A stretch of DNA of 64,000 nt from Streptomyces vinaceus (GCF_008704935.1 NZ_CP023692.1:1178001-1242000), one strand, 5' to 3'. Numbered from the stretch's first letter, positions 6,796 through 15,478 are shown. Numbers and translations are program-made. The notes: generated by a model not told the origin, from the sequence alone.

Positions 6796-8874
6796 CTAGC
6801 CGGCCAGGGCCTGCCGGTACGCCGCCTCCGGTACGGGGGCGTAGCCCGCGGGCCGGGCGGTGAACGTGCCCCGCCCCTGGGTGCGGCCGCGCAGCCGGGA
6901 CGCGTAGCCGAACAGCTCGGCCAGCGGCACGGTGGCGGTGACCGCGGTGGTCCCGGCCCGCGCGGCCGAGCCCGAGACCCGTCCGCGCCGGGCGGCCAGA
7001 TCGCCCAGCACCCCGCCGACGGCGTCGTCGGGCACGCTCACCACGACCTCGGCCACCGGCTCCAGCAGCTCCATCGCGGCGGCGCGCAGGGCCTCGCGCA
7101 GCGCGAACCTGCCCGCCGCCCGGAACGCCATCTCCGAGGAGTCCTTGGAGTGGGTGGCCCCGTCGGTCAGCGTGACCCGCAGGCCGGTCACCGGATGGCC
7201 GCCGAGGGGACCCTCGGCGAGCGCGTCCCGGCAGCCCGCCTCGACGGCGCGGACGTACTCCTGGGGCACCCGCCCGCCCACGACGGTCGACCGGAACGCG
7301 AAGCCCCCTTCGCCCGACTGTTCCGCATCCGGCGCCAACGGCTCGACGTCGAGGACCACATGGGCGAACTGGCCCGCGCCGCCCTCCTGTTTGACGTGCC
7401 GGTACACCAGCCCCGACACCCCGCGCACGACGGTCTCCCGGTACGCCACCCGGGGGCGGCCCACCGCGATCCGCAGCCCGTGGCTGCGGCGGATCTTCTC
7501 CACCGCCACCTCCAGGTGCAGCTCGCCCATTCCCGACAGGACGGTCTGGCCCGTCTCGGGGTCAGTCCGCACCACCAGCGAGGGGTCCTCCTCGACCAGC
7601 CTGGCCAGCGCCGCGGACAGGCGGCCCGTCTCGGCGCTGCCGCCCGCCTCGACCGCCACGGACACCACTGGGGCGGCGGCCCTGGGCGGTTCGAGGACGA
7701 GCGGCGCCCCGGGGGCGCAGAGCGTGGACCCGGCCCGGGTGCCCTTGAGCCCGACGACGGCGACGATGTCCCCGGCCACGGCCTGTTCCACCTCGGCGTG
7801 CCGGTCGGCCTGGACGCGCAGGATCCGGCCGATCCGCTCGGTCCTGCCGGTGCCCGCGTCCAGCACGGTCTCCCCCTTCCTCATCGTTCCCGAATAGACC
7901 CGCAGGCAGGTCAGCCTGCCGGTCGCCGTCGCGTTCACCTTGAAGGCGAGCGCGGCGAACGGCGCCGCCGGGTCGGCGGCCCTCTCCTCCACCGCCGCGC
8001 CCCGGGTTCCCCGTACCGGCGGCATGTCCGCCGGCGAGGGGAGGTACGAGACCACCGCGTCCAGCAGCGGCTCGATCCCGCGGTTGCGGTAGGCCGAGCC
8101 GCAGAGCACGACGACCCCCTCGCCGCTGCGCGTCAGGTCGCGCAGTGCGGCGGTCAGCGTGGCGGCGGAGAGCGCCGAGGTGGCGCAGTACTCCTCCAGG
8201 GCGGCCGGGTGGAGTTCCGCCACCCGCTCCTCCAGCAGTCGTCGGCGGACGCCCGCCTCCTCCCGCAGCTCGTCGGGTACCGGACCCACCGCGAAGGAGT
8301 CCGGCTCGTCGCCCCAGAGCAGCGCGCGCATGTGGACGAGGTCCACAGCCCCGCGGAACGCGTCCTCCTGCCCGATGGGCAGCTGGACGACCAGCGCGGC
8401 CACGTGCAGCCGCTCCTGCACGGACGCGATGGCCCGGTCGAGGTCGGCTCCGACGCGGTCCATCTTGTTGACGAACACCAGGCGCGGCACGCCGTGGCGG
8501 TCGGCCTGCCGCCAGACCGATTCGCTCTGCGGTTCGACGCCCGCGACGGCGTCGAACACCGCGACCGCTCCGTCGAGTACGCGCAGCGAGCGCTCCACCT
8601 CGTCGGAGAAGTCGACGTGTCCCGGGGTGTCGATCAGGTTGACGTGGTGGCCGTCCCACCTACAGCTGACGGCGGCGGCGAAGATGGTGATGCCGCGGTC
8701 GCGCTCCTGGGGGTCGTAGTCGGTGACGGTCGTGCCGTCGTGGACCTCGCCGCGTTTGTGGGTGGCACCGGTGGCGTAGAGGATCCGCTCGGTGACGGTG
8801 GTCTTGCCGGCGTCGACGTGCGCGAGGATGCCGAGATTGCGGACGGTGGTCGAAGTGTGCGGGTGGGTGCGCAT
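6796..8874 (-). CDS. EF-G-like translational GTPase (EF-G paralogue)
   Basis: This 692-residue GTPase has the five-domain EF-G architecture. P-loop AHVDAGKT is at residues 18-25, switch I ends in RGITI, DTPGH and NKMD follow, and domains II-V include the domain IV strand [18 protein letters not shown]. It resembles EF-G more than Tet(M)/OtrA: it keeps [20 protein letters not shown]. Actinomycetes commonly carry a second EF-G of poorly defined role (stress, ribosome recycling or fusidate tolerance), and no neighbouring str-operon genes are present, so this is most likely such a paralogue. The start ATG 8874 has an AGGGG site; the frame extends 36 codons further 5' without support. A leader peptide and hairpin precede it. 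Confidence 0.88.
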   Translation of the reverse strand: MRTHPHTSTTVRNLGILAHVDAGKTTVTERILYATGATHKRGEVHDGTTVTDYDPQERDRGITIFAAAVSCRWDGHHVNLIDTPGHVDFSDEVERSLRVLDGAVAVFDAVAGVEPQSESVWRQADRHGVPRLVFVNKMDRVGADLDRAIASVQERLHVAALVVQLPIGQEDAFRGAVDLVHMRALLWGDEPDSFAVGPVPDELREEAGVRRRLLEERVAELHPAALEEYCATSALSAATLTAALRDLTRSGEGVVVLCGSAYRNRGIEPLLDAVVSYLPSPADMPPVRGTRGAAVEERAADPAAPFAALAFKVNATATGRLTCLRVYSGTMRKGETVLDAGTGRTERIGRILRVQADRHAEVEQAVAGDIVAVVGLKGTRAGSTLCAPGAPLVLEPPRAAAPVVSVAVEAGGSAETGRLSAALARLVEEDPSLVVRTDPETGQTVLSGMGELHLEVAVEKIRRSHGLRIAVGRPRVAYRETVVRGVSGLVYRHVKQEGGAGQFAHVVLDVEPLAPDAEQSGEGGFAFRSTVVGGRVPQEYVRAVEAGCRDALAEGPLGGHPVTGLRVTLTDGATHSKDSSEMAFRAAGRFALREALRAAAMELLEPVAEVVVSVPDDAVGGVLGDLAARRGRVSGSAARAGTTAVTATVPLAELFGYASRLRGRTQGRGTFTARPAGYAPVPEAAYRQALAG

Positions 8875-9021
8875 GGCCCCTGGTCTTTCCGGGAGTTCGG
8901 GAAGGGCAGCGCGATTTCCGGACGGGGGACGAGCCGGGGCGTACCGGTGGAGCCGGGCGTACCCGGGCAGGCCGGTGCGCACCGGTGGAACCGGTGAAGG
9001 GCGTGTCAGTCGTCGCGGGCA

Positions 9022-9051
9022 TCCGATGGCGGCCGCGCAGCCGTCATCGGA
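9022..9051 (-). promoter_or_regulatory. Attenuator-like hairpin in the EF-G leader
   Basis: A 12-bp stem (9022-9033 with 9040-9051), with one mismatch and a 6-nt loop, overlaps the TGA of the putative leader peptide. A ribosome stalled on or leaving the leader would change whether this stem can form. Confidence 0.45.
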
Positions 9052-9118
9052 CGGACGGGGACACCAGGATCACGTCGTACCGGGACCGGGGAGCGAACAC
9101 GGCGATGCGGTGACACAC
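9044..9118 (-). CDS. Possible 24-residue leader peptide of the EF-G paralogue
   Basis: A GTG-initiated frame of 24 codons encodes a peptide starting [14 protein letters not shown]. It is preceded by a strong AGGGGAG ribosome site 8 nt upstream. It lies about 170 nt before the EF-G start and ends inside a hairpin. Its position suggests translation-sensing attenuation, a known mode for ribosome-protection and resistance genes. There is no homology evidence, and random small frames are frequent at this GC content. Confidence 0.35.
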   Translation of the reverse strand: MCHRIAVFAPRSRYDVILVSPSVR

Positions 9119-9196
9119 GGCCCGGCTCCCCTCACGTCGACGAAGTGCGCACCACGTCCGGTGGCGGCATGGGAACGAGTGTAGGGACACGACGGC

Positions 9197-9230
9197 GGCC
9201 CGGCACCGCATTTGATCGCGGTACCGGGCC
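9197..9230 (-). terminator. Hairpin terminator of the HD-repeat lipoprotein gene
   Basis: A 13-bp stem (9197-9209 with 9218-9230) with one mismatch and an 8-nt AT-rich loop starts 11 nt past the stop codon at 9241. Confidence 0.7.
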
Positions 9231-9240
9231 GGGCGCCCCC

Positions 9241-9810
9241 TCAGGACGCGGCGGGACTCGGGGAGTCGTGCCCGCCGTCGTGGGAGGCGTCGTGCGCGGG
9301 GTCGTGCGACGGATCGTGCGCGAGGTCGTGCGAAGGGTCGTGGGACGCGTCATGCGGCGCGTCATGCGGGGAGGAGCCGTGGCCGGAGACGGTCTCGATG
9401 GTTCCGCCGAGCCGGGTGTGGGCACCGGCCAGGGCCTCGGCGGAGGCCGCCGTGATGACCCAGGTGGGACCGACGAGGTACGTACCGCCGTACATCTGGG
9501 CCTCGTTCAGCCAGGTCCGGCGGCCCTGCTCGCTCGTGAAGGTGGCCATCCGGAAGCCCTGCTGGCCCGACCCGCACGCCCCTTCCCGGAGTTCTTCCGC
9601 GTCGACCGTGGTCTCGGGCGCACAGCCGAGGGCGGCGGCGATCTCCTGGAGCGGGGCGGGGCGGGCGGTCGAGGCCGGGGCCGGGGCGGACGAGCCCTCG
9701 GCCGGTTCCTGACCGGCCGCCACCCGGGCGGCGCAGCCGCCGCACAGCAGCGTCGCGAGCAGCACGGCGGCAGCGGCGGCGGAAGCGGCGGGGCGCGGTG
9801 ATCGGGGCAT
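9241..9810 (-). CDS. Exported protein, probable lipoprotein, with C-terminal His-Asp tetrapeptide repeats
   Basis: This is a 189-residue protein from ATG 9810, which has a GAGG site 9 nt upstream; a GTG at 9825 lacks one. An Ala-rich hydrophobic segment ends in LLCGGC, an imperfect lipobox, so it is probably a lipoprotein or a secreted protein. The middle (residues about 50-135) contains two Cys (LGCAPET, GACGSGQ) and the phrase GGTYLVGPTWVITAAS seen in short actinobacterial secreted proteins of unknown function. The tail is nine HD pairs spaced by two small residues (HDAP, HDAS, HDPS and so on), a possible metal-binding or flexible segment. It lies downstream of the COG4315 lipoprotein on the same strand, 54 nt away. 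Confidence 0.78.
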   Translation of the reverse strand: MPRSPRPAASAAAAAVLLATLLCGGCAARVAAGQEPAEGSSAPAPASTARPAPLQEIAAALGCAPETTVDAEELREGACGSGQQGFRMATFTSEQGRRTWLNEAQMYGGTYLVGPTWVITAASAEALAGAHTRLGGTIETVSGHGSSPHDAPHDASHDPSHDLAHDPSHDPAHDASHDGGHDSPSPAAS

Positions 9811-9864
9811 GGCTGACTGCCTCACAGGGTCGGGAAGGTCGGGATCGGGGGCCTGCGGCGTGCG

Positions 9865-10911
9865 CTACGCGGTCGGCGGGACCTTCTTGCCCTCGGCGGT
9901 GACCGCGAACCAGAGACCCTGCTTGTTGTGCCCGTTGGCCTGGCCGGGTTCGGTGTCCCCGGTGAAGGTGTAGACCGGCCAGCAGTCGATCGTGAGCTGC
10001 TCGCTGCCGTCGGGCCGCTTCACCGAACCGACCAGCTTGCCGTTGATCCCCTCGGCCTTCGCCTTGTCGATGGCCGCGGCGGGCTTCCACGTGTCCAGGC
10101 AGGCCCCGAGGCAGCCGAACTTCATCGGCCACGCACTGTCCTTGTCGAATCGGTAGAGCGTACGCCACTGCCCGTCCACCAGGATCTTGCCGAGCTTTTC
10201 ATTGTCGGCGACGGAGAGTTCCGCCCCCGACTTCATGTTCATCCCTCCCGCTCCCGCCCCCATTTCCATTCCAGTTCCGTTTCCGGTATTTCCGGCCTCC
10301 TTCTGTTTCTTGTCGACGGCCTTCTTGCCGTCCGGCGCCAGTGCGTGCCAGGTGCCGCCGACGCCCTCGCCCTTCGCCTCGCCCGCCTTCGTGTCCTTCG
10401 CGTAGCGGTACACGGGCCAGCCGCCGAGGGTCAGCTGCTTGCTGCCGTCGGTCCGGTCGACCGAACCGATCAGGGCCGCGTCGATGCCGGCGGCGGCCGT
10501 GGCGTCGTCGGCCGGGACGGCCGGCCACACCGTGGCGCAGTCCCCGTCACAGTTGGACTTGGGCGGCTGCGGCGTGTCCTTGTCGAAGCGGTAGAGGGCC
10601 ATCCCGGCGCTGTCGGTGACCACGCTGCCCACGCTCGCGATGTCGCGTACGGACAGCTGCCCGGCCGATCCGGCCTTGCCGGAGCCCGATCCGACGTCCG
10701 AGCCCGAACCGGAGCCGGCGGCGGCGCCCGCCCCGTAACCGCCCGCTCCGTAGCCCGTGTCGTACGCGCCTCCGAGGGCCTTGCCGGCGCCTGCCGGCTG
10801 TACGGAATTCGTATTGCGCGCGGCGCCATTGTCGCTGCTTCCGCATCCTGCCGCCAGCAGCAGAACCGCGGCCACCGATCCGACCGTTGAGATACGACGC
10901 GTCTTGTTCAC
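9865..10911 (-). CDS. Lipoprotein with four Yx(F/W/Y)xxD repeats (COG4315 / Lipoprotein_15)
   Basis: This is a 348-residue surface lipoprotein. The signal peptide ends in the lipobox LLLAAGC. After a Gly/Ser-rich linker come two double modules, each with the family signature: LYRFDKD and VYRYAKD in the first, LYRFDKD and VYTFTGD in the second. They are accompanied by Cys pairs (CDGDC, CLGAC) and Trp-containing TVWPAV and DTWKPA motifs. A Met/Gly-rich linker (MEMGAGAGGMNMK) separates the modules. GTG 10911 is preferred because GAAGGAG stands 5 nt before it; GTG 10917 would overlap that site. The family's function is unknown. Its position next to a NuoF-like protein and a heme membrane protein suggests a redox role outside the membrane. 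Confidence 0.9.
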   Translation of the reverse strand: MNKTRRISTVGSVAAVLLLAAGCGSSDNGAARNTNSVQPAGAGKALGGAYDTGYGAGGYGAGAAAGSGSGSDVGSGSGKAGSAGQLSVRDIASVGSVVTDSAGMALYRFDKDTPQPPKSNCDGDCATVWPAVPADDATAAAGIDAALIGSVDRTDGSKQLTLGGWPVYRYAKDTKAGEAKGEGVGGTWHALAPDGKKAVDKKQKEAGNTGNGTGMEMGAGAGGMNMKSGAELSVADNEKLGKILVDGQWRTLYRFDKDSAWPMKFGCLGACLDTWKPAAAIDKAKAEGINGKLVGSVKRPDGSEQLTIDCWPVYTFTGDTEPGQANGHNKQGLWFAVTAEGKKVPPTA

Positions 10912-11033
10912 GATCACTCCTTCGGGTTGAACCCGGGGGGTTCGTCTACTGCCTTATTCATAAGGCCTGGCGGGTTCACCGAATTCGAATGAGCGGGAAT
11001 TTATCAGATCGCGCTAACCCTTGAACTCCCGTC

Positions 11034-11056
11034 GCCGGCGGCCGTTTACCGCCGGC
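11034..11056 (-). terminator. Short hairpin directly after the NuoF-like gene
   Basis: An 8-bp perfect stem (11034-11041 with 11049-11056) and a 7-nt loop abut the stop codon at 11057. It may reduce read-through into the lipoprotein gene, whose own 146-nt leader contains AT-rich stretches suitable for a separate promoter. Confidence 0.5.
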
Positions 11057-12505
11057 TCATTCCTGAATGCGCAGCGCGAGCGCGGGGCAGCGCCGTACCG
11101 CGCGCAGCGCCATCGGCCGCAGCCTTCCGGGCACGGACATGACGGCCTCCGCCGGATAGCCGTCCCGGTCCAGCCGTACGACGTCGGGCAGCACGTCCAC
11201 GCAGAGCCCGTGCCCCTTGCACAGCGTCCAGTCCACGACGAGCCGTTCGGGGTTCTCGTCCTCGGGCAGGGGCAGCGCCCCGAGCACACGGCGTCCGCAG
11301 CCGCTGCCCAGGGCGTGGTCGCGCATCTCGTCGGGGAAGACGGCGAGCGCGGAGGCCATGAAGGCCGAGGTGCCGTCGGGATGGCTGCACGCGCCGCGCC
11401 GCAGCACCCCCCGCATCCGCGCCTCGACCGCCTCCAGGGCGGAGCGGCCTCCCCCGGCCACGAGAGCCTCCACGGCATCGGCGAGCGAGGGCAGGCCCCT
11501 GACGCACGGGCCGCACTGGCCGGCGGTCTCGTCCGCCATCCAGCGCATCACGCGGGCCACTTCGCCCGCCGGACAGGTGTCCTCGGGCAGCGGCAGGACC
11601 GCGCCCGCACCCAGCGTGGCCTTGAGCGAGGACAGCGATTCCCGGGAGAGCAGGGCGGTCCGCGCGGCCGCGGCCGTCAGCCATTTGCCGTGGTACCCGC
11701 CGACCAGGACGCCCTGGCCCGGGGAGGAGCCGCACAGCTCCAGGACGTACGCCAGTGACGTCCCGAGCGGCGCCTCGACGACCGTCGAACCGCTGATCGT
11801 GAGCATGACGGTGCCCGGCTCGCTCTCCAGGCCGACCGAGCGGAATCCCGTTACCCCGATCCTGGCCGCGACGGCGAGCTGCGCGTACGTCTCGGTGTTG
11901 GACAGCAGGGTCGGCAGACCGCTCAGGCCCCGCTCGCTGGTACGGACCTTCTGCCCGTTGGGGACGGCCGCGCCCCCGTTGAGTCCGTTCACGAGGGAGG
12001 TCCCCTCCCCGGAGACGAACCGCTCGGGGAGCCGACCGACGCGGACGCGGCCGGCCGACACGCCGCGCTCGGCGACGGCGGCCCGCAGGGACTGCTCCAC
12101 GTCGTCCCGGGTCACCCCGATGGCGACCTCCTCGGCGCCGATCGCGTCGGCTGCCAGCAGCGCTCCGTCGAGCACCAGGTGCGGGGAGTGCAGCAGCATG
12201 GCCGCGTCCTTGAGGCAGCTCGGCTCCCCCTCGGTGCCGTTCACCACGACGGCGGTCCGCCCCTCCTTGGTCCGGGCGGACCGGACGACCGCTTTGAGCT
12301 TGCGGGCGAACGGGAATCCCGCTCCCCCGCGGCCCCGCAGGTCGATGCCCTCGGCGAGCTCCACGAGATCGCCCGCGGTGTACTGCGGTATCGGGCCGTG
12401 CACCACCGCGTGGTTGGCCCGGTCGAGCCGCGGCAGCACGTCGAGGCCGGCCAGCAGCCTGGGCTGGCCGACGCATCCGAGGGCGGGATCGACGATCGAC
12501 GTCAC
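11057..12505 (-). CDS. NuoF-like NADH:FMN/Fe-S protein fused to a C-terminal ferredoxin domain
   Basis: This 482-residue cytosolic flavoprotein has the NuoF/HoxF FMN- and NADH-binding core: LRGRGGAGFPFARKLKA near residue 60, and VVVNGTEGEPSCLKD. Further on, TAGQCGPCVRG with a downstream Cys (RRGACSH) forms the N3-type 4Fe-4S site. The last 90 residues form a small ferredoxin (CKGHGLC, then RRCPAL), probably 3Fe-4S or 4Fe-4S, a fusion not present in respiratory NuoF. There are no other nuo genes around, so it is not complex I. GTG 12505 overlaps the stop of the upstream ferric-reductase-like gene by 4 nt (GTGA), so the pair is coupled. It probably feeds NADH electrons into the membrane protein. 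Confidence 0.88.
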   Translation of the reverse strand: MTSIVDPALGCVGQPRLLAGLDVLPRLDRANHAVVHGPIPQYTAGDLVELAEGIDLRGRGGAGFPFARKLKAVVRSARTKEGRTAVVVNGTEGEPSCLKDAAMLLHSPHLVLDGALLAADAIGAEEVAIGVTRDDVEQSLRAAVAERGVSAGRVRVGRLPERFVSGEGTSLVNGLNGGAAVPNGQKVRTSERGLSGLPTLLSNTETYAQLAVAARIGVTGFRSVGLESEPGTVMLTISGSTVVEAPLGTSLAYVLELCGSSPGQGVLVGGYHGKWLTAAAARTALLSRESLSSLKATLGAGAVLPLPEDTCPAGEVARVMRWMADETAGQCGPCVRGLPSLADAVEALVAGGGRSALEAVEARMRGVLRRGACSHPDGTSAFMASALAVFPDEMRDHALGSGCGRRVLGALPLPEDENPERLVVDWTLCKGHGLCVDVLPDVVRLDRDGYPAEAVMSVPGRLRPMALRAVRRCPALALRIQE

Positions 12506-13656
12506 TGACGGCCCCGCATCCCGTCGAACGAGCCCCCGGGCCGGTCCGTTCCGGGCCAGGCCCCGATGCTGCTGGGGATGACCACCGTGTCGTACGTGTC
12601 GGTGCCGTACGCGTCGGTGCCGTACGCGTCACTGCCGTACGGCGGCGCGTACGCCGTCGTGGCGTACGGCGGGAGGACCTCGGTCGTGGGCTCCAGGGCC
12701 TGCCGGGGCGAGGGTACGAAGGCGCCCCCCGCCGGCGCGGCCGCGGGACCGGGCTGCGGCGCGACGGAGCGCCGGTCCGACTGCCGGGCCAGGCGCGCCG
12801 TCAGCCGCTCGGCCGCCCACTCCGCGGGCTGCCGCACGAACCGCTGCGGAGGCTTCCCGGGCCGGGGCGGCGCACCCTGGGGAGTGGCCGCCGAGACGGC
12901 GACCGGCCGTACGGGCGCGGCGCGCAGCCTCGCCCGGAGCCGGACGGCGAGCACGCCGGCCACCCCGAGCAGGCAAAGGGCGTACGAGACGGTCACCCAG
13001 GCGCTGGCCGGGCGGCCGGCCTTGAGCCCGTGCACCAGGGACGCGCCCCACGCGGGGTACGCGCCGAAGTGCAGGGCCCGCCACCACAGGGAGCGGCCCT
13101 TGGTGGCGAAGGCGCTGCGGACCGCGCCGGAAACCGCCGTGGAGACGAAGACGTATCCGGCCAGGGTGCCGAGGCCGATCAGCACCGGCTGGTCCTGATC
13201 GGTGAACGGCAGGAACGCGGAGGCGATCCCGGTCTGCGATTCGGCGACCTTGACCCATATGTGCAGGAGCAGGAAGCCCAGCCCCGCGACGGCGAGGCCG
13301 CGGTGCGCCGCCTGGGCGACCAGCCGGTGCCCGGAGGTGAGCACCGTACGGTCCGTGGCCGCGAGGCCCCACAGGACGGCGGAGGTGAGCGAGACGAGCG
13401 AGAGGACGCCCGCACCGAAGTCGAGGAAGTCCCAGAAGTGGCTCAGGGCGCCCGCCCGGGCCGCCACGGACAGGGCGAGCAGGCCCGTGAGGGCGGCGAC
13501 GACGAGCGTGGCGGGGCGCACGCCTCCGGCCGGGGACAGCAAGGGGGGCCTGCGCACGGCCCGCCGGCCGGCGGCGGCCGCAGCGGCCGCGCCGGCATGG
13601 CGTCTGGCGCTGCGGGCCCGGTGTGAGCGGGGCGTACGGGCTGGGGACAGGGGCAT
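12502..13656 (-). CDS. Ferric-reductase-like bis-heme transmembrane protein
   Basis: This 384-residue membrane protein has an Arg/Ala-rich cytosolic N-terminus and about six membrane spans between residues 48 and 245. Two His pairs with heme spacing lie on neighbouring helices, His118/His132 and His196/His209, as in ferric reductase/NOX cores that carry two b hemes across the membrane. The C-terminal 130 residues are a hydrophilic Pro/Ala tail ending in Tyr/Asp repeats (YGSDAYGTDAYGTD). There is no fused FAD/NADPH domain; the coupled NuoF-ferredoxin protein probably supplies electrons. ATG 13656 is chosen for its GGGAG site; a longer frame reaches 13815. Start overlap and strand place it first in the operon. 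Confidence 0.87.
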   Translation of the reverse strand: MPLSPARTPRSHRARSARRHAGAAAAAAAGRRAVRRPPLLSPAGGVRPATLVVAALTGLLALSVAARAGALSHFWDFLDFGAGVLSLVSLTSAVLWGLAATDRTVLTSGHRLVAQAAHRGLAVAGLGFLLLHIWVKVAESQTGIASAFLPFTDQDQPVLIGLGTLAGYVFVSTAVSGAVRSAFATKGRSLWWRALHFGAYPAWGASLVHGLKAGRPASAWVTVSYALCLLGVAGVLAVRLRARLRAAPVRPVAVSAATPQGAPPRPGKPPQRFVRQPAEWAAERLTARLARQSDRRSVAPQPGPAAAPAGGAFVPSPRQALEPTTEVLPPYATTAYAPPYGSDAYGTDAYGTDTYDTVVIPSSIGAWPGTDRPGGSFDGMRGRQ

Positions 13657-14116
13657 GTAGTTCTCCCATACGCCCAGGCCCGAGGCACTCCACCGCGCAC
13701 TCGGCGCCCGGGGTAGTCGACGGAACTGCTCCGCGGCGGGCGGGAGATGAGGTCCCGCCGACCGGGAGCTGGGGCCGGAGTGCAGAAGCATCGTGGACCT
13801 TCGCAACGCCTCCACAGTATTTATCTAATCGTGACAAGTTCTGGCGCGCGTGGCATCGTCACGCCTGGCGTCCCCGGAAGATTCCCTTCCAACGGTGCGG
13901 TGGCAACGGGAGTGACGTCTTGTCCGCCACCACACCTCCCCGACGGCAAAACTCAGGCAAAGCCGCGGGACTGCAAGTGGATGGCACTCTCCTGGAGGGT
14001 GTACGAGGTGCTCAACTCCCCCGTCCGCACTGGCGCAGAGGGGGGACGGAGGCTGCCTCGACAGGCTTGTCACCCTCCCACGGGGCAGGCCGTACCCCGG
14101 CATGAACGAGGTAACA
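13657..14116. other. 460-nt divergent intergenic region
   Basis: It separates the ferric-reductase operon (minus) from the PucR-like gene (plus). An AT-rich island at about 13818-13848 contains, on the minus strand, TTGTCA followed by TAGATA-like sequence, the likely core of the operon promoter with a leader of roughly 150 nt. The rest is GC-rich with no credible gene. Confidence 0.45.
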
Positions 14117-15340
14117 ATGTGCGAACTTCTGAACCGCATCTGGGCCCGTCCCCGAGGCGAATGGACCCGGGTCCTGCGCAGGGAACTCCCCGCGCTGACC
14201 GCCGGGATGGTGGAGGAGCTGAGGGAGGAGCTCCCCGGGTTCTCCGCCCTCGTCGACGACCTTGACGAGGAGGTGGTCAGACAGCGGCTCGAAGTGGCCC
14301 TGCTCACCGCCCTCGGGTACCGCGAACCCGCGCCTCGGCAGCAGAACAAGGTGACGGAACACGCCCACCCCGACGAGGAAGAGGAAGAGGAGGACTACGC
14401 GGCCGAGCACGAACACCCGGACCAGGAAGAGGAGGAGGACGACGAGGAGGAGCACCGCGGCCCGCCGGCCGCTCTCCAGGACCCCGGCCGGCGAAGGCAG
14501 TTGGCCCCTTTGACGGTCGTCCCCCGCGACGGTCTCGGGACCCGCTCCGAACGGGCACGGCGGGAGCTCTTTTCCGCCCTTACCAGTGACATGCCCATGG
14601 CTGAAATTGCGCTCTCCGAGCTGGCCGCCGCGGCCGACTGGCCGCTCCCGGCCGAGATACGCGCCATCGCCCTCGCCACCCCGGGCGAGACCCAGCAGCT
14701 CGCGGCCGTACTGGACGACGGACTCGCCGGCATGGTCGGCGGCCAGCCCTGCCTGCTGGTCCCGAGCCCCGACCCGGAGACCCGGGCCTCCCTGGAGGCC
14801 CTGCTGCGCGGTCGCTTCGCCGCCGTGGGCCACCCCGTCGCCCCCCGCGACACCGCTTCCTCCCTGCGGTGGGCCCTGCGACTGCTGGCCCTGACCCCCA
14901 ACCGCCCCGGCATGGAGGCGCGGGCCCTCTTCGTCGACGACCACCTCTCCACCCTCCTGCTGCTCCAGGACGAGCCGCTGGCGCACGCACTGGCCGCACG
15001 CTGGCTGCGGCCGCTGGCCAGCCTGACCCCGCGCCAGAGCGAACGGCTCGAAGTGACCCTGCTGGCCTGGCTGGAGGGCGGCGGCGCCCCCGAGGCCGCG
15101 AAGGCGCTGAGCGTCCACCCCCAGACCGTGCGCTACCGCATGCGGCAGCTCGAAAAGCTCTTCGGACCCGGCCTGCGCGATCCGCGGACCCGGTTCGAGC
15201 TCGAAATGGCCCTGCGCAGCCGGCGCCTCATGGCGCAGGTACGCCGCCAGAACTCGCGGATCGGCCGCAAGGTGCGCGTCGCCACCACCGACTTCCGGCC
15301 GCTGGGCGTCGGGCGCATGGCCCGCGTCAACGGCCTGTAG
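14117..15340 (+). CDS. PucR-type helix-turn-helix regulator with acidic insert
   Basis: This 407-residue putative transcription factor ends in the HTH_30 domain of PucR/CdaR-type regulators, with AAKALSVHPQTVRYRMRQLE followed by the family-typical DPRTRFELEMAL. The N-terminal helical segment (residues 1-75) resembles the RsbT-antagonist-like domain found on such regulators. Residues about 80-120 are a highly acidic, Glu/His-rich low-complexity insert with runs of five or six acidic residues. ATG 14117 is preferred because GAGG stands 5 nt before it; the ATG at 14102 lacks a ribosome site. Target genes are unknown; the divergent electron-transfer operon is one candidate. Confidence 0.83.
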   Translation: MCELLNRIWARPRGEWTRVLRRELPALTAGMVEELREELPGFSALVDDLDEEVVRQRLEVALLTALGYREPAPRQQNKVTEHAHPDEEEEEEDYAAEHEHPDQEEEEDDEEEHRGPPAALQDPGRRRQLAPLTVVPRDGLGTRSERARRELFSALTSDMPMAEIALSELAAAADWPLPAEIRAIALATPGETQQLAAVLDDGLAGMVGGQPCLLVPSPDPETRASLEALLRGRFAAVGHPVAPRDTASSLRWALRLLALTPNRPGMEARALFVDDHLSTLLLLQDEPLAHALAARWLRPLASLTPRQSERLEVTLLAWLEGGGAPEAAKALSVHPQTVRYRMRQLEKLFGPGLRDPRTRFELEMALRSRRLMAQVRRQNSRIGRKVRVATTDFRPLGVGRMARVNGL

Positions 15341-15413
15341 CCCCGCTCCCCGGCCCCGACCCCCGAACCCCCGAAACCCCCCAGACCCCCGACCCTCGCC
15401 GTAGACACGGATT

Positions 15414-15463
15414 CGGCCCCGGTCCCCTCCCCCGCCCCGCGGAGCGGAGGGGGGCCGGGGCCG
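15414..15463. terminator. Long hairpin between convergent genes
   Basis: A stem of about 17 bp with minor bulges (left arm from 15414, right arm ending 15463) lies between the PucR-like stop (15340) and the sigma-factor stop (15479). It is likely to end both transcripts. Confidence 0.7.
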
Positions 15464-15478
15464 CCGTGTGCCACCGGC

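Larger units (their letters stand above)
8875..9240. other. Intergenic region upstream of the EF-G paralogue
   Basis: These 366 nt hold, in minus-strand order, a terminator for the lipoprotein gene (9197-9230), a possible 24-codon leader ORF (9118-9044), a hairpin overlapping the leader stop (9022-9051), and about 150 nt of GC-rich untranslated DNA with repeated CACCGGT motifs up to the EF-G start. Confidence 0.6.

Noticed and set aside
6796..8874. Tetracycline ribosomal-protection protein (OtrA/Tet(M))
   Set aside because: Switch I and domain IV motifs follow EF-G ([31 protein letters not shown]) rather than the Tet(M) pattern.
11057..12505. NADH dehydrogenase I subunit F
   Set aside because: It has an extra C-terminal ferredoxin and no nuo neighbours, and is coupled to a ferric-reductase-like gene.
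14012..15118. Minus-strand frame opposite the PucR-like gene
   Set aside because: Low-complexity Gly/Gln/Val-rich shadow; the plus frame has a clear HTH and ribosome site.
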